Positions 36,510 through 49,837 are shown, counted from the first letter of the stretch. The stretch: 64,000 bases of DNA from Phascolomyces articulosus (GCA_025677815.1 JAIXMP010000002.1:1612001-1676000); one strand, 5' to 3'. Notes: generated by a model from the sequence alone, not told the origin. Program-made: numbers and translations.

Positions 36510-37401
36510 TTATGCTTGGCTTGATTTGTGTACATAATCTCCATAGCTTCCTGGATAATTCATCACACTAATTTATATTTATATATACCCGTGATTAACA
36601 TTTCTATTTCACATCAAACAATAATCATGACCATTAACAAACCTCTTATAACCAATTTCACGTAAAAAATCTGCAGCATTATTACTACGAATGCCCGCTT
36701 GACAGTAAACAATGATCTTGTCATCTTCTTTTGGTCGTTCAAAACCAAATTCTTCTTCAAATTCTTCTGGAGACATGGTCCATGCAGGTAACATCTTGCT
36801 CTACAACCATTATTTAGTAATAATAAAAAGGATCAACAACATGTGAATAAACAACTCAACAATTCATGCATCGGTTCTTTTTTTATCAATATGGTGATGA
36901 TAATTTAATTATAAAATGTCTCCTTAATATTTGATATTTCTCTCTTTTTTTTTCTTACCAGGGGAATATTTATAGCTGTAGGAATTTTGCCTTGAAGAAC
37001 TTCACTTGGTTCACGTACATCAAGTAAAGTGTATTCCTATGATACACCCCCATCAAACGTTTACTTGGCAAATTCTCACATGTCACTTAAATATAAATAG
37101 GTATAGACCTTACCGTATCGTTTTCTTTGACAATTCGTTGAACGAATTCAAAATCTACAATATCTTTATTGTCAGTAGTATAACTACGAATTTGAACTCG
37201 TTGATTGGTCAATACAGGACTCAAGAATCCCGTGATGGTGGTGCTGTTATTGCTGCTATGGTAACCAAGCGATCGAGCCATTGCTGATCGACGAACGACA
37301 TTATGCATTGCTCTGACATTCATTCGAAGGGAAGCTTGACGTCCTGCAGTCCATTGTAAATTACAAAGTGCACGAGATTTTATAATACGTTGAACTGTCA
37401 T
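36510..37401 (-). CDS. Mitochondrial single-domain rhodanese (Rdl1/Rdl2-like)
   Basis: Exons 37401-37114, 37036-36959, 36800-36643 and 36567-36510 give 193 residues. Residues 1 to about 80 are basic, rich in Arg, Ser and Ala, and acid-poor, a typical mitochondrial targeting sequence. The rhodanese domain follows: EYTLLDVREPSEVLQGKIP, INIPLSKML, then the active-site loop YCQAGIRS with the catalytic Cys, and NNAADFLREIGY, closing VMNYPGSYGDYVHKSSQA. Such proteins move sulfane sulfur (thiosulfate sulfurtransferase). The third donor is AG|GTTTGT: it lies 9 nt before an apparent read-through end, and only this choice restores the conserved NYPGS block. Confidence 0.9.
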
Positions 37402-38876
37402 ACTTGATATAATGATTTTTTTAATAGTAATAATAGTTAGTTAAATAGCGCTGTGGTAAAAAGACGCGTTTATTGACTGACTGGGGGGAAAAACACAGGA
37501 ATATTTTTCATCCGGAGCAGTCGTCTTCGTTGTTAGTACAAAAAAAAAAAAAGTGAGACACATGAATATGAAACTATTAACACGAAAATGTCATTCTTTT
37601 ACGCAGCATTTTTGAATATTCATGTTATATTAATAGCCAAAATATTGAAAATATGCATGAGAGTAATGAATTAAAGTAAGAGGTGTAAACTATTTGAGGA
37701 CGATCCTTTATTTCATGTAGTACTACTACTACTACAAATAATAATGTAATGTAATTTCGATACGGAACAAACAGAATACACCACAAAAGTTGGGATGCGA
37801 CCCAATAAACTTTTTGCCTCTTTGACCTCCTTAATAACATCATTATTATTAACGCCCGCGTGATGTTTATTATTATTCTTATATAACATTGTAGTATACT
37901 TGAAATAGGATGGCCCAACTGAAAAATAATAGTCGGCTCTCACACATTTTTTTTTCTTAAAAAAGGTCATCATCCTTTGTATTTTATTATTTTAACAAGT
38001 ACGTATTAAAAATGTTATCTATCACCATGGAATGAATTAATGCCATACTACTGCCAAAAACAAGATAGTACCAGGTTCTATTAATTAGTCATCTTGATTA
38101 TATTAGATAATGGAAATGTTTGTTATTTGTTGTATTTGTCTGCATTAGAAACCATTCAAATTGTCTGTGCGAGAAGCTAAGATGGGGGGGACCAGGAAAG
38201 ATACTAAACGTGTAGGAAAAAACAAAAAAAAAGGTTTGGCATATAAAACTTATAGTGGCTGAAGACATATTTTCATCCTATAGCTAAATTGATTATCGTT
38301 TAGAGATAGCCAGTTAATGTACAATAAATATATCGTTGGATTATTATAGTTTCAACTTGAATAATCCAAAGAGTAAAATATTTAGTACGTACGTATGTTT
38401 CCATGTGTAATTTTATTATATAAATATAATAGAAGGATCCAAAAATATAAATTAATTATATGATATATACAAGAATCCCCATTCAAGTTAATTTATTACT
38501 AGCATATGTACTCTTCTACATTGTAAAATAATCAGACAATGAAAGGATTAATAAGGTATTACTTAGCGAAGAAGAGCAAAGAGCGACACTTGTAATTTTC
38601 ATTATTATCCAATGATGGAACGAGAGGCGGTGGCATTACGTTTTGTTTCCAAAAGCGCTGGATTTCAACCACGACAACCAAAAAAAGAGAGAAAGGTTGC
38701 GTGTGGTTTTTTTTTTTGTGTGTAGCTTCTATCTCTCTAGTGTGGGGTTGGTTCTCTTTCTTTCTTTTCCTTTCTTTTATTATTATTATTATACTATTAT
38801 TAATAATTATTATTATCATTATTACTATTATAACGCCCTCTCTTTTTTTTTTTATTTCGAACCCTATAAAGCAACA
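37402..38876. promoter_or_regulatory. Divergent promoter region, rhodanese and DSK2
   Basis: About 1.5 kb between two divergent genes. Open frames at 37625-37973 on the minus strand have no domain and little support. A minus-strand frame at 38570-38690 (ending SLLFFAK) has normal composition but no partner exon. T-rich tracts and a TTATTATTATTA run precede the DSK2 start. Confidence 0.4.
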
Positions 38877-41364
38877 ATGGGAAGCAGTATTAATGTAAAG
38901 ATTCGACCATCCAATGGCAATTTATTCGAAGTTGAGTTTGATCCCGAATCAACCACCATCCTTGACCTTAAACAGTTGATCGCTGACAAGATGGATAATG
39001 CTGAACCTTCTGAACTTCGACTTGTTTATTCGGGCCGGATACTAAAGGATGACGACGCTTGTCATGATTACAGTAAGTTCCTTTCCTCTTTTTTTTTTTT
39101 CTTTTTTTTTTTTTTTTGAAATAATTATAACTTTTTATATATAAATGAGCCACTATATATATTCTGAATATTATAAAAAAACGTTAATACACTATCATTA
39201 TCTTACTTGATTATTTATATTAACTTTAAAAAAATGCATAATATTAATGACAATAATAATTAGAAATCAACCAAGGTCATACTATTCATGTGGTTCGATC
39301 CGCTTTTAAAAAACAACAATCTCCTTCGAGTGTCCAAGATTCCAATGCATCTCCCTCCACATCTTCGACTACTACAACTACAACCACAGCGACAGAAACT
39401 CCTGCTACTACAACCACAAATACAACCAATACAAATGAACCTACAAGCGCATCTGACAATGGTATGCCGCGTTTAGGAGGAGGATTTCCCGGTCTAGGTG
39501 GGTTTGGACAACAACAACAAAACCAACAAGATCCAATGGATTTATTTGGAGGTGGAAATATGCGAGGGCCCATGATGGAACCCGAAACTATGCGACGGCT
39601 GATGGATTCACCCATGATGCAAAACTTATTAAGTAATACTGGTAAGAAATGAAATGAATAAATGCTAAATAAAGGATGGATTGATAGAAATAAAGGGGAA
39701 GATAAATAAGTAGTTGATCTAATTTGATATATTATCAACACACTCTCTATTAGATCTTGTACGATCAATTATTATGAGTAATCCACAAATGAGGACATTG
39801 GTTGAGCAAAATCCAGAGATTGGGCACGTTATCAATGATCCAGCATTTTTACGACAATCAATAGAGATGATGAGGTAAAGAAAAGTTTGAATTCAATGGA
39901 AAAGGAACAGATGGGAAAAAAAAGCGAAGATCTTGAATGTTCATATTCTTTTCAATATCAGAAATCCTGAAATGATGCGACAGATGCAACGAAGCAATGA
40001 TCGTGCATTATCAAACATCGAGGTATATACAATGGAGATAAATTCAAGGAACCAACGAAAATAAAGGGAAAAGAGAGAGAGAAAAATCTAATTTAAAGAA
40101 TATGGGAATTTATGACCCAAAATACAAACCTGTAGGCGCTTCCTGGAGGTTTTAATCATTTACGACGAATGTATAATGCTTTCCAAGATCCTTTAGAATC
40201 TGCTGCCAGACCTGACGACCGCTCCACCGAAGAAGCCAATGCTCGACTTGCCCGAGAATTGAATGTTACAAGTATTCCTGGTAAGGGAAAAAATTAATGA
40301 TAAAGATTTTTTTTGCCTAGATCACGAATATAGTACGACATTTGCTAAATAGGTATAAATAAATTTCGTTATAGAAAATCAATTAAATACCCAAGCATTG
40401 CCAAATCCTTGGGCTGCTCCCTCTCGATCTCAACAACCCAATTCACCCTCTTCTCCTGCTGGTGCAGGTGCATTTGATCCATCGAGTTTGGGTGGATTAA
40501 GCGGTCTTGGAGGATTAGGTGCATTAAGTGGATTGGGTGGATTAGGTGGTATGGGTGGTAATAATGGGGGCAATGGCAACAATGGTTCAGGCAATCCATT
40601 TGCAGGTAAAGTATCTTTTTTGAAAGGGAAAGAAGAAGGACGGTAAACTCAAAACAAAAGCAAAAGACTAATTCTTTTTCTTTTTCTTTTTTAATTGTAA
40701 ATAGGCTTATCCATGTTTCCATTCATGAATCCACAACAACAACAGAACCAACCGGTACGAAACAAAAAAATTAAAAAAAAAAATTTCCTTGTTTAAATCA
40801 TTGATTTATTATTTATGTGTTGTCTTTTGAATTTATTAGAATACATCAGCATCTACTCCTCCAGCATCGACGGATAGTAATAATGGTAGCAATAATACAC
40901 AACAGCAACTTCCATTCTGGGCTGATCCAAGCTTTATTCAAGCAAGTATGCGTTTACAACAAGCAATGATGGAAAGTCAAAGACAAAATCCCCAGCAAGA
41001 TGGTAATCAACAGCAACAGCAACCACAGATGCCGATGTTTCCATTTTCACAAGGCCTTTGGAACTTAGGGTAAGTTTATCTAAAGGGGAGGACAGAATAA
41101 AGTATTAGAGATATAGAATAATAGATCAATGGACATGACTTTTTTATTATCATTAGAAATCCAAATAGCGGAAATAATACCAGTTCTACCACTTCTGTTC
41201 CAAACACAACAGCAACCCCTACTGAACCTCCAGAAACTCGATTCCGTTCTCAACTTGAACAATTGGAAGAAATGGGATTTTCAGAACGACAAGCCAATGT
41301 ACGTGCATTATTGGCTACAGGTGGAGATGTACAGGCAGCTATTGAATACTTATTATCCAATTAA
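38877..41364 (+). CDS. DSK2: Ubiquilin/Dsk2 ubiquitin shuttle
   Basis: Nine exons (38877-39072, 39264-39641, 39754-39874, 39962-40022, 40136-40280, 40375-40605, 40705-40754, 40840-41069 and 41157-41364) give 539 residues. Residues 1-76 are a ubiquitin-like domain ([31 protein letters not shown]). A Thr-rich linker leads to STI1-type repeats ([51 protein letters not shown]). Gly/Leu-rich and Gln-rich linkers follow, and a C-terminal UBA ([20 protein letters not shown], then [17 protein letters not shown]). This is the full UBL-STI1-UBA layout that carries ubiquitinated proteins to the proteasome and chaperones hydrophobic segments. All junction phases agree. Confidence 0.97.
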
Positions 41365-42324
41365 ATATATATATACACACTATATACATCATATTTTCCT
41401 CCTTTGCGTTCTTTTATATATATATATATATATTTCTTTTTTTTTCTTTTTTTTTAAAAAAAACAAAAAAAATCTTCCTCTTCATATATATATATATAAT
41501 TCTATGGTATAATTTGTCAAAGAGAGAATATTACCGTTTATTATACTATTTTTTGATGGCTGTGTAATTTTTTTTCTCCCATCTATTTTGTGCAATCCCT
41601 GTCTCCAACAAACAATAACAACCCGAAATGATCTATTACTACAACAATTTTCTTTTCTTTTCCTCTTCTTTAAATCCTTTCCTAATGGTTCCTACGCCCC
41701 TCTATCCCACTAGCTTTAAACACTCATCGATATCTTTATATACTCGTCTATATATTTATTTTGCGATACTCCTTTGTCATCTATTATATACTTGAATAAT
41801 TGAGCTTAATACAACAAAAAAATGCGAGAAGTTATTTATACTTTGCTTTATTTATCAGATGATCATCTTTATTATAAACCTCTTACGTACGCAGAACATA
41901 ATATTAAAAGAAATGATAAATTATGTCTATTCGATGTAATATACACCATGCTCTATTATAATGTATAGCATAAGGGTCAATACGAATTTGAAATAGAACT
42001 AAAAATACATCATTATGTTTATATACTTGGAGAATTAATACGTATTTTTGAGATGCAATCATATCTGTAACATTTGGTAGGTGAACCAGTATCATAACAG
42101 ACAGATTACTCAGATTTGGTACAAGAACGTTCTACTTTCCTTTGGTCCATATACGAACAACTCTCTTGTGGTCTACTTAACAATATGTATTATTCTGATT
42201 ATTAAATAGTATATATGGTACCTGGATATATAAAAACTACATTATTAATGATTCTATTCTAAAAACTGATAAAAAGAACCTAGAAATGTATTAACCGTGT
42301 TATTTAAACTTTTAAACATTCTTT
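41365..42324. other. Intergenic region after DSK2
   Basis: It begins with the DSK2 3' UTR (T- and AT-rich). No gene is seen. A 63-codon minus-strand frame at 41904-42095 may be a further scrap of the HET relic, but this is not supported. Confidence 0.4.
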
Positions 42325-44105
42325 TTATTGAATTAAAAATATCTGTTTGGGATAATTACAACTGGAGATAAAATGATAATGTTTTATTCTACATAAGCAT
42401 ATTGCCTTGTAGTATTCTTCTCCGTGTTTCTTTCTGATGACAGGATAGTGTGAACATAATTTCAGTTCAGAAGGAATATGATGTTCACGATTTTCTTTAT
42501 TCTTGGCAAATGGAATCTCAGAAAATATCATATATTGTGCACAAAGATCATCCACACCTCCAGTCAACAAGTTTTAAGTTAGTTTCTGCAGTCTCATTGC
42601 CTTTATCCATGTTGTAATGCCAAAACAAGTTTTCCTTTTTCACCTCGATAAATCTTGATAGTTCCTTAAATTTTTTAGAAATAAAATCTCGAGAGTTCCC
42701 ATTTGTTAAAATAGTTCGATTGTTGTGGCAGTTTCTCCTGATAGTTAAACGAGTATAGCCAGACAATAAGCATCTTTTTTATCATTGTAATCTTTCGGAA
42801 TAGGTGGTATATCCTTGATTTGTAAATTTAAATCATCGTCGTCGTCGCCAGCAATAATAGTTTAATTATTGCTGTTATTATTGTTCGAAATATAAGCAGA
42901 GGTGACATGCATAGTTTCTCCAATAACAACATAATTTTGATAGATTGTTACACTTTTAATATACATACCATGCGCTCCATTGACACCGGTCCAGGAGTGT
43001 AAAAACTTGTACTCTTGAATTTTTGATTTATATTTCGTTAAAATATCAATTTTTTTAAACGCTAAAATATCGATATGCTTTTGAGCTAAAAGGGTATAAA
43101 ATTGAAGAATCAAATGTTTGAATGATTGGTCGTATCCAATGCTGATCTGTTCCATTATAATTAGAAAAAGGTGGATGAGACCGAAAGCACGATTATGGTC
43201 TTTGGCGGTGGATCTTTGGTGTGCATGATATAAAATTTCCTGTAGGCTTATATTTGAGGGTGATTTGGTTAAAAAGTTTACATACTGACTTATATTATCT
43301 CCCCAATCATGCGCGTTTCTGACGACCAAAAGCAATCTTTTGGATTTTATTGCTTCTTCTAAAATCCGTAAGCGTTTGAACCATTCGTGCTTATACAACG
43401 ATTTTTTGGCGTCTAACAACATATCTAACAAACAATAACTTATAGCATCGTCAACGCAGAAATTCAAGTAATATTCAGGAACCAATGCGACGCCTCACGG
43501 TGCAGATGGAATTGCTGTATATATGATGCATGATGCTTATTTCCCTTTGCTTTTCTTTTTTATCCTCTTGATTGATGCGCCTTTGGTCGTACCATAAATA
43601 TTTGATATTGAGCTGTCGACATATTTGCTGGATAATGCCTTCAAATTTGACATATTCCACGTGAGTATTATCATTATCATCTTGATAGACGTTGGGATCA
43701 CGTTGTTGATGGTCGTAGTATTGAAAAATCATCTTTTTGATAAAATCCATTGTCATAAAAAATGACCAGCTCTTGTTCTCCTTCATCAATAAAGTAATCT
43801 TTATAATGACGCAAGGATTTAAAGTGGTCTTTTTCTTCTTTGTTTTCTTCGCTATTGATAAATAAATTAAACCCTTGATGCTCTTTTGGACAAAGGATTT
43901 TGTGCTTTCCTTCATTGATTTTTTTATATTCTCCAGGGGCTACATCATGTAAAATCTCTCCAGATTGGCTCCAAGAATATTATAACGCACTGTATCCTTC
44001 GTCTACTTGAGAACCATCAACTATTTTCATATCAGAGATACGGAAAGGTTTTCTTGGCATAAACCTTGGTCTTGGTAACCCATTCCGTATTTTTTGGACT
44101 GGCTG
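42325..44105 (-). pseudogene. Broken HET-domain (heterokaryon incompatibility) gene
   Basis: Reading the minus strand in order across frames gives PRPRFMPRKPFRISDMKIVD, DEGYSAL-stop-YSWSQSGE, KILCPKEHQGFNLFI, KFEGIIQQICRQLNIKYLWY, DQRRINQEDKKEKQREISIM, HHIYSNSICTV, then in another frame VALVPEYYLNFCVDDA, and a long C-terminal part with a further frame change near 42750. The blocks ALSYSW, LWYDQ..INQ and REI..M..IYSN..TVALV are the HET core. The TAA at 43980-43982 replaces a Ser codon of the ALSYSW block (TCA would fit). Frames also shift between about 43700 and 43760 and near 43495. In ascomycetes HET proteins trigger cell death on non-self fusion; the role in this group is unclear. The copy is inactive as it stands. 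Confidence 0.8.
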
Positions 44106-46171
44106 ATAATACTTTTATATCGTTTTTTGTTTATTACCGTGTATATACCACTGTGATGTTTTGAAGGTGATATACATTTTATCTGATTTGTATAAACATG
44201 TCAAATGTGAGTTTATAAATGAGGAATCATCATTGCTAGAAATTTAATCATATATAAAAGACAAACACTTCTACGTACTTAACAGTTGTAATATATGCTT
44301 AAGATATGATGTTCAGAGAATTGGCAAGATATCACCAGCCCAATTATTTCATATATTTGTTTCATTTTCTATTCCTAGTGAATCCATGTGAGTGTTCGTT
44401 TTTTTTTTTTTTGGTGGTACGGAAAAAAAAAACTTGGAGTATCTGAGCCATAAATAAAGGCAGAAAAGTTATTATGAAAGTACTGTGTATACGCAGATTT
44501 TGTATATTTTGCTTTAACTTACATGTATATACTATAAAAAGTATAGTAATAGTAGTATGTATTCAATATCAAAGACTACCTGATAATCCTAAATAAAAAA
44601 ACGATTAATCCATCTGTGATATCAATCCCAACACATTAATATACCATAATACATATCTATATAATAAATATAAATTTTCATTTAAATTGAACCAGATATC
44701 ATTTCAATTACTGCTTTGAAAACAACAATACTGATAGTTTGGTGCTTAGTATTAATTTCATGCGTGGTGAACGTACCCAGACTCCGCGAACAATCGCAAA
44801 AAAAAAAAAAAAAAAAAAACCTTATATAAAACAATGAAAGCTTGCTAAACGTGCTCTTTTAACGATGATTTCAGGTGTTATGTTTCCAAGACAATGCTGT
44901 CGCTTTTTGACATTTTTGCTTTTGTCATGATAAAAGTATGTGGTATATGCAAAAAATGTAAAAGGTGCATGAAAAAAGTTATAAAAAATATATACATAGA
45001 GCTTTTTTCTTCTTTTCCTTGGTTACAATTCTTTACAGTCTGAAGTATACTTTTTACTTTCAGGTGGTTATTATACTACTCACCCTTTGGTCATTCGAAC
45101 CCAAACCAGGGCGTCCATGTAGCGTGTGGTTGGTACATTCATTAACAACGGTGCATGCGAGTTGTTAATGGGTTGTGGAGCAAGGTTCCCTAATCTAAGT
45201 CTCTTGGTGTTTTAATAATAAAAAAAGAGAAGAATCCTTCGAAAGCCTCTGCGCTAGTCACTCCCACCATCCTGTCTCTCAGCTTTTAGTTGTACTCTTG
45301 GGATAGAAGCAAAAAGCTGGGCATCCCCGAAAGCCCTGAATGGTCAGAGGGTAAAAAGTTTACTTTGAATTGTAGTGAATTGTGATTCACAATCCCTAAC
45401 CTTTTAATCTTTTTGAAACTACAAACAAGCTCATTTTGTTGTTTCATTCACAAAGAAAGGGAGAAATTCCTTTATATATATTATTTAAATATTTCAATAA
45501 AGAAAACGATAACAATAATAATACATAAAATGTCTTGTTTCTCCATTGGAGATCTTCTTACTTTGATCCGTTTGATTGATTCGTTCAATGGAATGCATTA
45601 TTAATGTTGGTACAAAGCGTCCACCCGCGTTTTCTTTTCTTTTGTTTTCTTATTATAATAAAGAGTTTCAATCTTTGAAGTATACAACACAATACGCAGC
45701 TTCTTTATCTTTCAACCAGTGAAAAGGTCTGTGTGTTAATGCGTGTCTGAATATGATGTTCCAATCCTAAAATAAAGTTGTCATGACATCAAATTAAAAA
45801 CTAGATCAACATTACAAGCACTTAATACTCATGATATTCCAAAGATCGCTGTACTATAAATATTACTATTATACGTTGGTTTGAGCTATTTATTATACTT
45901 CATGTCCATTCATCTTCTTTCTTATTGCATGCCTGCATATAAAACTCTTCCTTATAGTACATTGTGCAAAATGAATGTAATAAAGAGCCAACACATTTAA
46001 TAATGGTGCAAAGGCTCCTCTGTGACTCAATCAAGAGGAACCTTTTCATACGTATATATACCGAGATTATAGTTGAACCTGTTTATGACAAGTTTGTTGA
46101 TGGTGCTAGATACATCGGTTTTTCAACTACATTATATTTTAACACTTGTAGTAATACTCTTACTCTTTACA
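44106..46171. other. Gene-poor stretch
   Basis: No gene was assembled. A/T homopolymers dominate (A20 near 44799). About 45060-45410 is less A/T-rich and complex but has no long frame and no tRNA-like fold that I could see. A weak 6-bp stem hairpin occurs at 45375-45390. The 100-codon frame at 45964-46266 overlaps the PWWP relic in another frame. Confidence 0.4.
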
Positions 46172-47095
46172 ACAATGTCAACACTATTAAAAATGTACAG
46201 ACCTGGAGAAGAAGAAGAAGAAGGAGATCTTTCTTTAGTTTCTCCGGATCAATTGTTATTAGCTAAAGTGCCTTGGTGTCCATAGGGGCTAATTTGTGTA
46301 AGTAAAAAAAACGAGATTTCAAAATGATATTTACGCATGCATGAGCTTTCTTAATGACTTTTTTCTACAGTATTTCTTTAGATTTTGACAAAAAACAAGT
46401 GCCAAATGATTTGCTGAAGGTTGAAAGAAATGGGTATCGCTATTTTCATTTCCTTCACACGTATAAATTTCAAGACTTCTTAAAATATTGTAAATCATTT
46501 CTATAAGTTCGTTGTTCTATCATACTAATATATAGTTTATGCACCACAGCTTTTAAGAGTGGTCATGAATATTAGAGATATGCCTCTATTCCATCCAAAT
46601 ACCTAGTGATCCCAGCTTAACAACAATGTTATCAAAAATGGGGACTCGAGGTGCAGTTAGAATGGCCCATAACCCATCTGAATTCTTGCCAGAGCAACAA
46701 GCAGTAATCAAGAACGACTTTGATGATGAAAACGGAAAGATTTCAAAATAAAAATTTAGTACAAGAAATAGAAAGCAGGAGCGAAGAAGCAGATGTTGAT
46801 AAAACACTGGTTGAAGGAAAAAGAGAATTACCAAAGGTGTAGAAAATGGTATACGTATATGATTTGATAGTATTACGAGGGAATTTGAAAGGGTAAAGAA
46901 AAAATTGGTCCTTTCTAACATCTTGGTAGCTTTTCATTGATTAATTTTTAGTGACTTAGTACCGATGTTGACAAAGAATTCACAAAAATCCTGTGGATAC
47001 TCGGTACCAACTTTTAGGTCAACCATGTTCTGGAGTTAGTTCTATCACAAATACTTTACCTGCAACGGCAGCATCCTCATCCGCATTGGTTCAAG
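46172..47095 (+). pseudogene. PWWP-like domain gene relic
   Basis: A frame from ATG 46172 reads EEEGDLSLVSPDQLLLAKVP, then WCP and a TAG where PWWP domains have Trp or a small residue. After an intron-like GTAAGT...CTACAG, the next piece reads VPNDLLKVERNGYRYFHFLH and TYKFQDFLKY, which fits the second half of a PWWP barrel. Further pieces at 46637-46750 (GAVRMAHNPSEFLPEQQAV) and 46990-47095 are in other frames. PWWP domains bind methylated histone tails and DNA. Several stops argue that the gene is dead. The domain call rests on pattern alone. Confidence 0.45.
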
Positions 47096-48012
47096 CCTAA
47101 AGAGTTGTAATGTCATCATCAGTTATAACAGGATCAACAGTTGAAGGGAAACAAAAATTCAAACGGGCGTCATCTTAATCAAATACAAACTTCAAATGAT
47201 CCTTGATAAAAACTAACACCCTGTAAATATTTGGAAGGCAGTCAAAGAAAGAGGAAGACGATGAGAGCGATATATTGGGGGAGGAATGAACAAAATGATA
47301 AAAGTTCCCAATTAAAGAATCTTTCGTTTATAGGGTGTATGATCTTTCAAGGACAGTCGACTATATGACAGTCAGTCACAGATATTCAAAATAATAATTA
47401 TTCAATTCACTGTGGAGGTAAAATAATGAGATGATGAAGATAGTTTTCTTGTTTTTCAAAACAATGATGAACAAAAGTTCTCTATCATATCACTATTTAA
47501 TAGCAGGCCCTTCATTTAAGATATGAGTGGAAAAATGCCTGTGCCACAGAGAATACACAATCGATAACGATGTATTCGATTATTACAAAGTATAACTGAA
47601 TTTCAGCGAATGCCACGTTTGTTGTGTAATATGCATTTCCTATATTTATTTGTACGTAAAACAATAAGATTATTTCTAGTGAGTACAGTAAAAGAAATAA
47701 CATGTAATTACATATATGAAAAAAAACCCAATCACTGCAACCTTTCCCTGACGCGCAGTAATACTATACATCGTTCTTGTGCGTTACGCGTATGCCTCCG
47801 TGGATACTGATATTATAAATGCTAGAAGAATTGTGAACAAAAAAACATTTTTCCAGATAAATTTAAGTTGTTGTACTCCTAAGCTAAATAGAATGGATGA
47901 TCAAACCGGACTTTTGGTTGTCCTTCCTCACTCGTCACATATAAAACTGCGGCTATGGTCTCAATGCATTATTAATAGGCTTTTACACTTCCAAATAAAA
48001 TAAAAAACAATC
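47096..48012. other. SSL1 upstream region
   Basis: No gene is supported. A 74-codon plus-strand frame (47779-48003) ending just before SSL1 has no domain. The immediate 150 bp should include the SSL1 promoter. Confidence 0.4.
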
Positions 48013-49837
48013 ATGGGAACTCGACGCCCAATGGACGAAGAATATATCGACATTGATGATACCTTTAATCAGGACGACGATGCTGGCACAGGCGGTTATG
48101 CTTGGGAAGAGGAATACAAAAGAAGTTGGGATGTTTTACAAGAAGACGAAGAAGGTCGATTAAGTAGTGTGGTTGCACAATTACAACAACAGCGAAAACG
48201 TCGAAGGTAACAAAACGATTCAATCGAATGCGATCGATCTTTTATTCAATAAATCGCTATTATAATTATTCGACTTATGAAACATCGTACCCTTCACTTA
48301 TTGACATTTTTCCTTTTTTTTTTAGATTATTAAAAGACACAGCCGTTATTCAACGTGGTATTATTCGACACTTGTTCCTGATTATTGATCTTTCAGAAGC
48401 CATGAATGAAAAAGATTTACGACCCAATCGCATCGATCTCACCATCACTTATGCAAAACAATTTGTAATTGAATACTTTGATCAAAATCCAATCTCACAA
48501 CTGGGTATTATTGTGACACGCGACGGCATCGCTGAAAAATTGACAGAACTGAGTGGAAATCCAACGGATCATGTCACTGCTTTGGAAACGAGGAATAATG
48601 TAGAAACTAGTGGAGAACCATCGTTGCAAAATGCATTAAATTTGGCACGATCCAGTATGATCAATGTACCAAGTCATGGATCAAAAGAAGTATTGATTGT
48701 ATTTGGTGCTCTTACAACATGTGATCCCACCGATATTCATGATACTGTCAATTTATTACAAAAAGAAAACGTACGAGTGAATATTGTTGGATTGGCAGCA
48801 GAAGTACAGATTTGTAGAGAATTATGTAACAAGACAAAAGGTAGTTTTTTTTTGTTGGGTTTAATTATGCAAAAGGATGGAAGAAAATCGAATGATTTAT
48901 TAGTACTACTGTTCTATTGTCTTTTTTTATTGACTCCTTTGCTCTATTACAAATATAAAACCTGTTGTCTTTTATATATTAGGAACGTATGGAATTGTTT
49001 TGAATGAGGCGCATTATAAAGATTTATTATTTGACGCAATCCCGCCACCAGCGATTGCACCTGCCAAAAACAGATCAAATCTTGTCATGATGGGATTCCC
49101 TCGAAAACAAAGAGAAAATCAGGCGACGTTCTGTGTATGGTATGTTTTGGGTTATGTATGTGTATGTGTGTTGGAGGATAAACCAGCTTTTAATCAAGTG
49201 ACTTTTTTATTATTATTGTTCTTTTCCATCAAAATGTAAACATTTATCATTCATCTGTCTCTCTCCCATGTTCCCTTTTATGATTATTATTATTATTATT
49301 ATCATGATTATAAAATAGCCATTCAAAACTGACGACAGTCGGATATATTTGTCCACGATGTCGTTCTAAAGTCTGTGAACTTCCGAGCGATTGTGATGTT
49401 TGTGGATTGACGCTAGTCTCGTCACCCCATTTAGCAAGATCTTATCATCATTTATTTCCTGTAGAAAACTTTGATGAAATCCGAAGCAGGTAAATTATAT
49501 AATTAATCATTTTACTGTCAATATATCATCAAATATATATATAATTCATCACTATGATGACTCATCACACATTCTTTCGGCCTGCACCGACATGCAAAAA
49601 AAAAAAAAAAGCAATGTAAAATCGATGCATTGCTTCTCTTGTTTAATTCCATTTGACAAAACAGATACCGGTACGATAACAACAACGGCAGCTTCAACAA
49701 GTTCTGGACAATATTCATGTCCAAAATGCAAGCAAGAATTCTGTATGGATTGTGATATATTTGTTCATGAGGTTTTACATAATTGTCCTGGTTGTTGGAG
49801 CATCGCAAGTAAAAGTCAAAATAAGAATAAAACTTAA
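48013..49837 (+). CDS. SSL1: TFIIH core subunit Ssl1/p44
   Basis: Exons 48013-48206, 48326-48840, 48983-49139, 49319-49489 and 49612-49837 give 420 residues (human p44 is 395, yeast Ssl1 461). An acidic N-terminus ([13 protein letters not shown]) precedes a von Willebrand A-like domain ([55 protein letters not shown]). A C4 zinc site follows ([35 protein letters not shown]), then a C-terminal RING-like finger ([31 protein letters not shown]). The protein stimulates the XPD helicase in transcription initiation and nucleotide-excision repair. The last intron ends in about 16 A followed by G instead of a pyrimidine tract, an odd acceptor; the conserved zinc-finger residues after it support the junction. 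Confidence 0.95.

Noticed and set aside
37625..37973. Two overlapping minus-strand frames
   Set aside because: No domain, no splice partners, composition like the flanking A/T-rich DNA.
39286..39768. 160-codon minus-strand frame over DSK2 exon 2
   Set aside because: Antisense of the Thr/Gly-rich linker; low complexity.
45375..45390. Small hairpin (GTGAAT...ATTCAC)
   Set aside because: A 6-bp stem with 4-nt loop is expected by chance in a sequence this long.
45060..45410. Possible RNA gene in a less A/T-rich segment
   Set aside because: No tRNA arms, no box motifs and no conserved core could be recognised.
46586..46921. 111-codon minus-strand frame
   Set aside because: Antisense to the PWWP-like relic pieces; Leu/Phe/Ser-rich without a domain.
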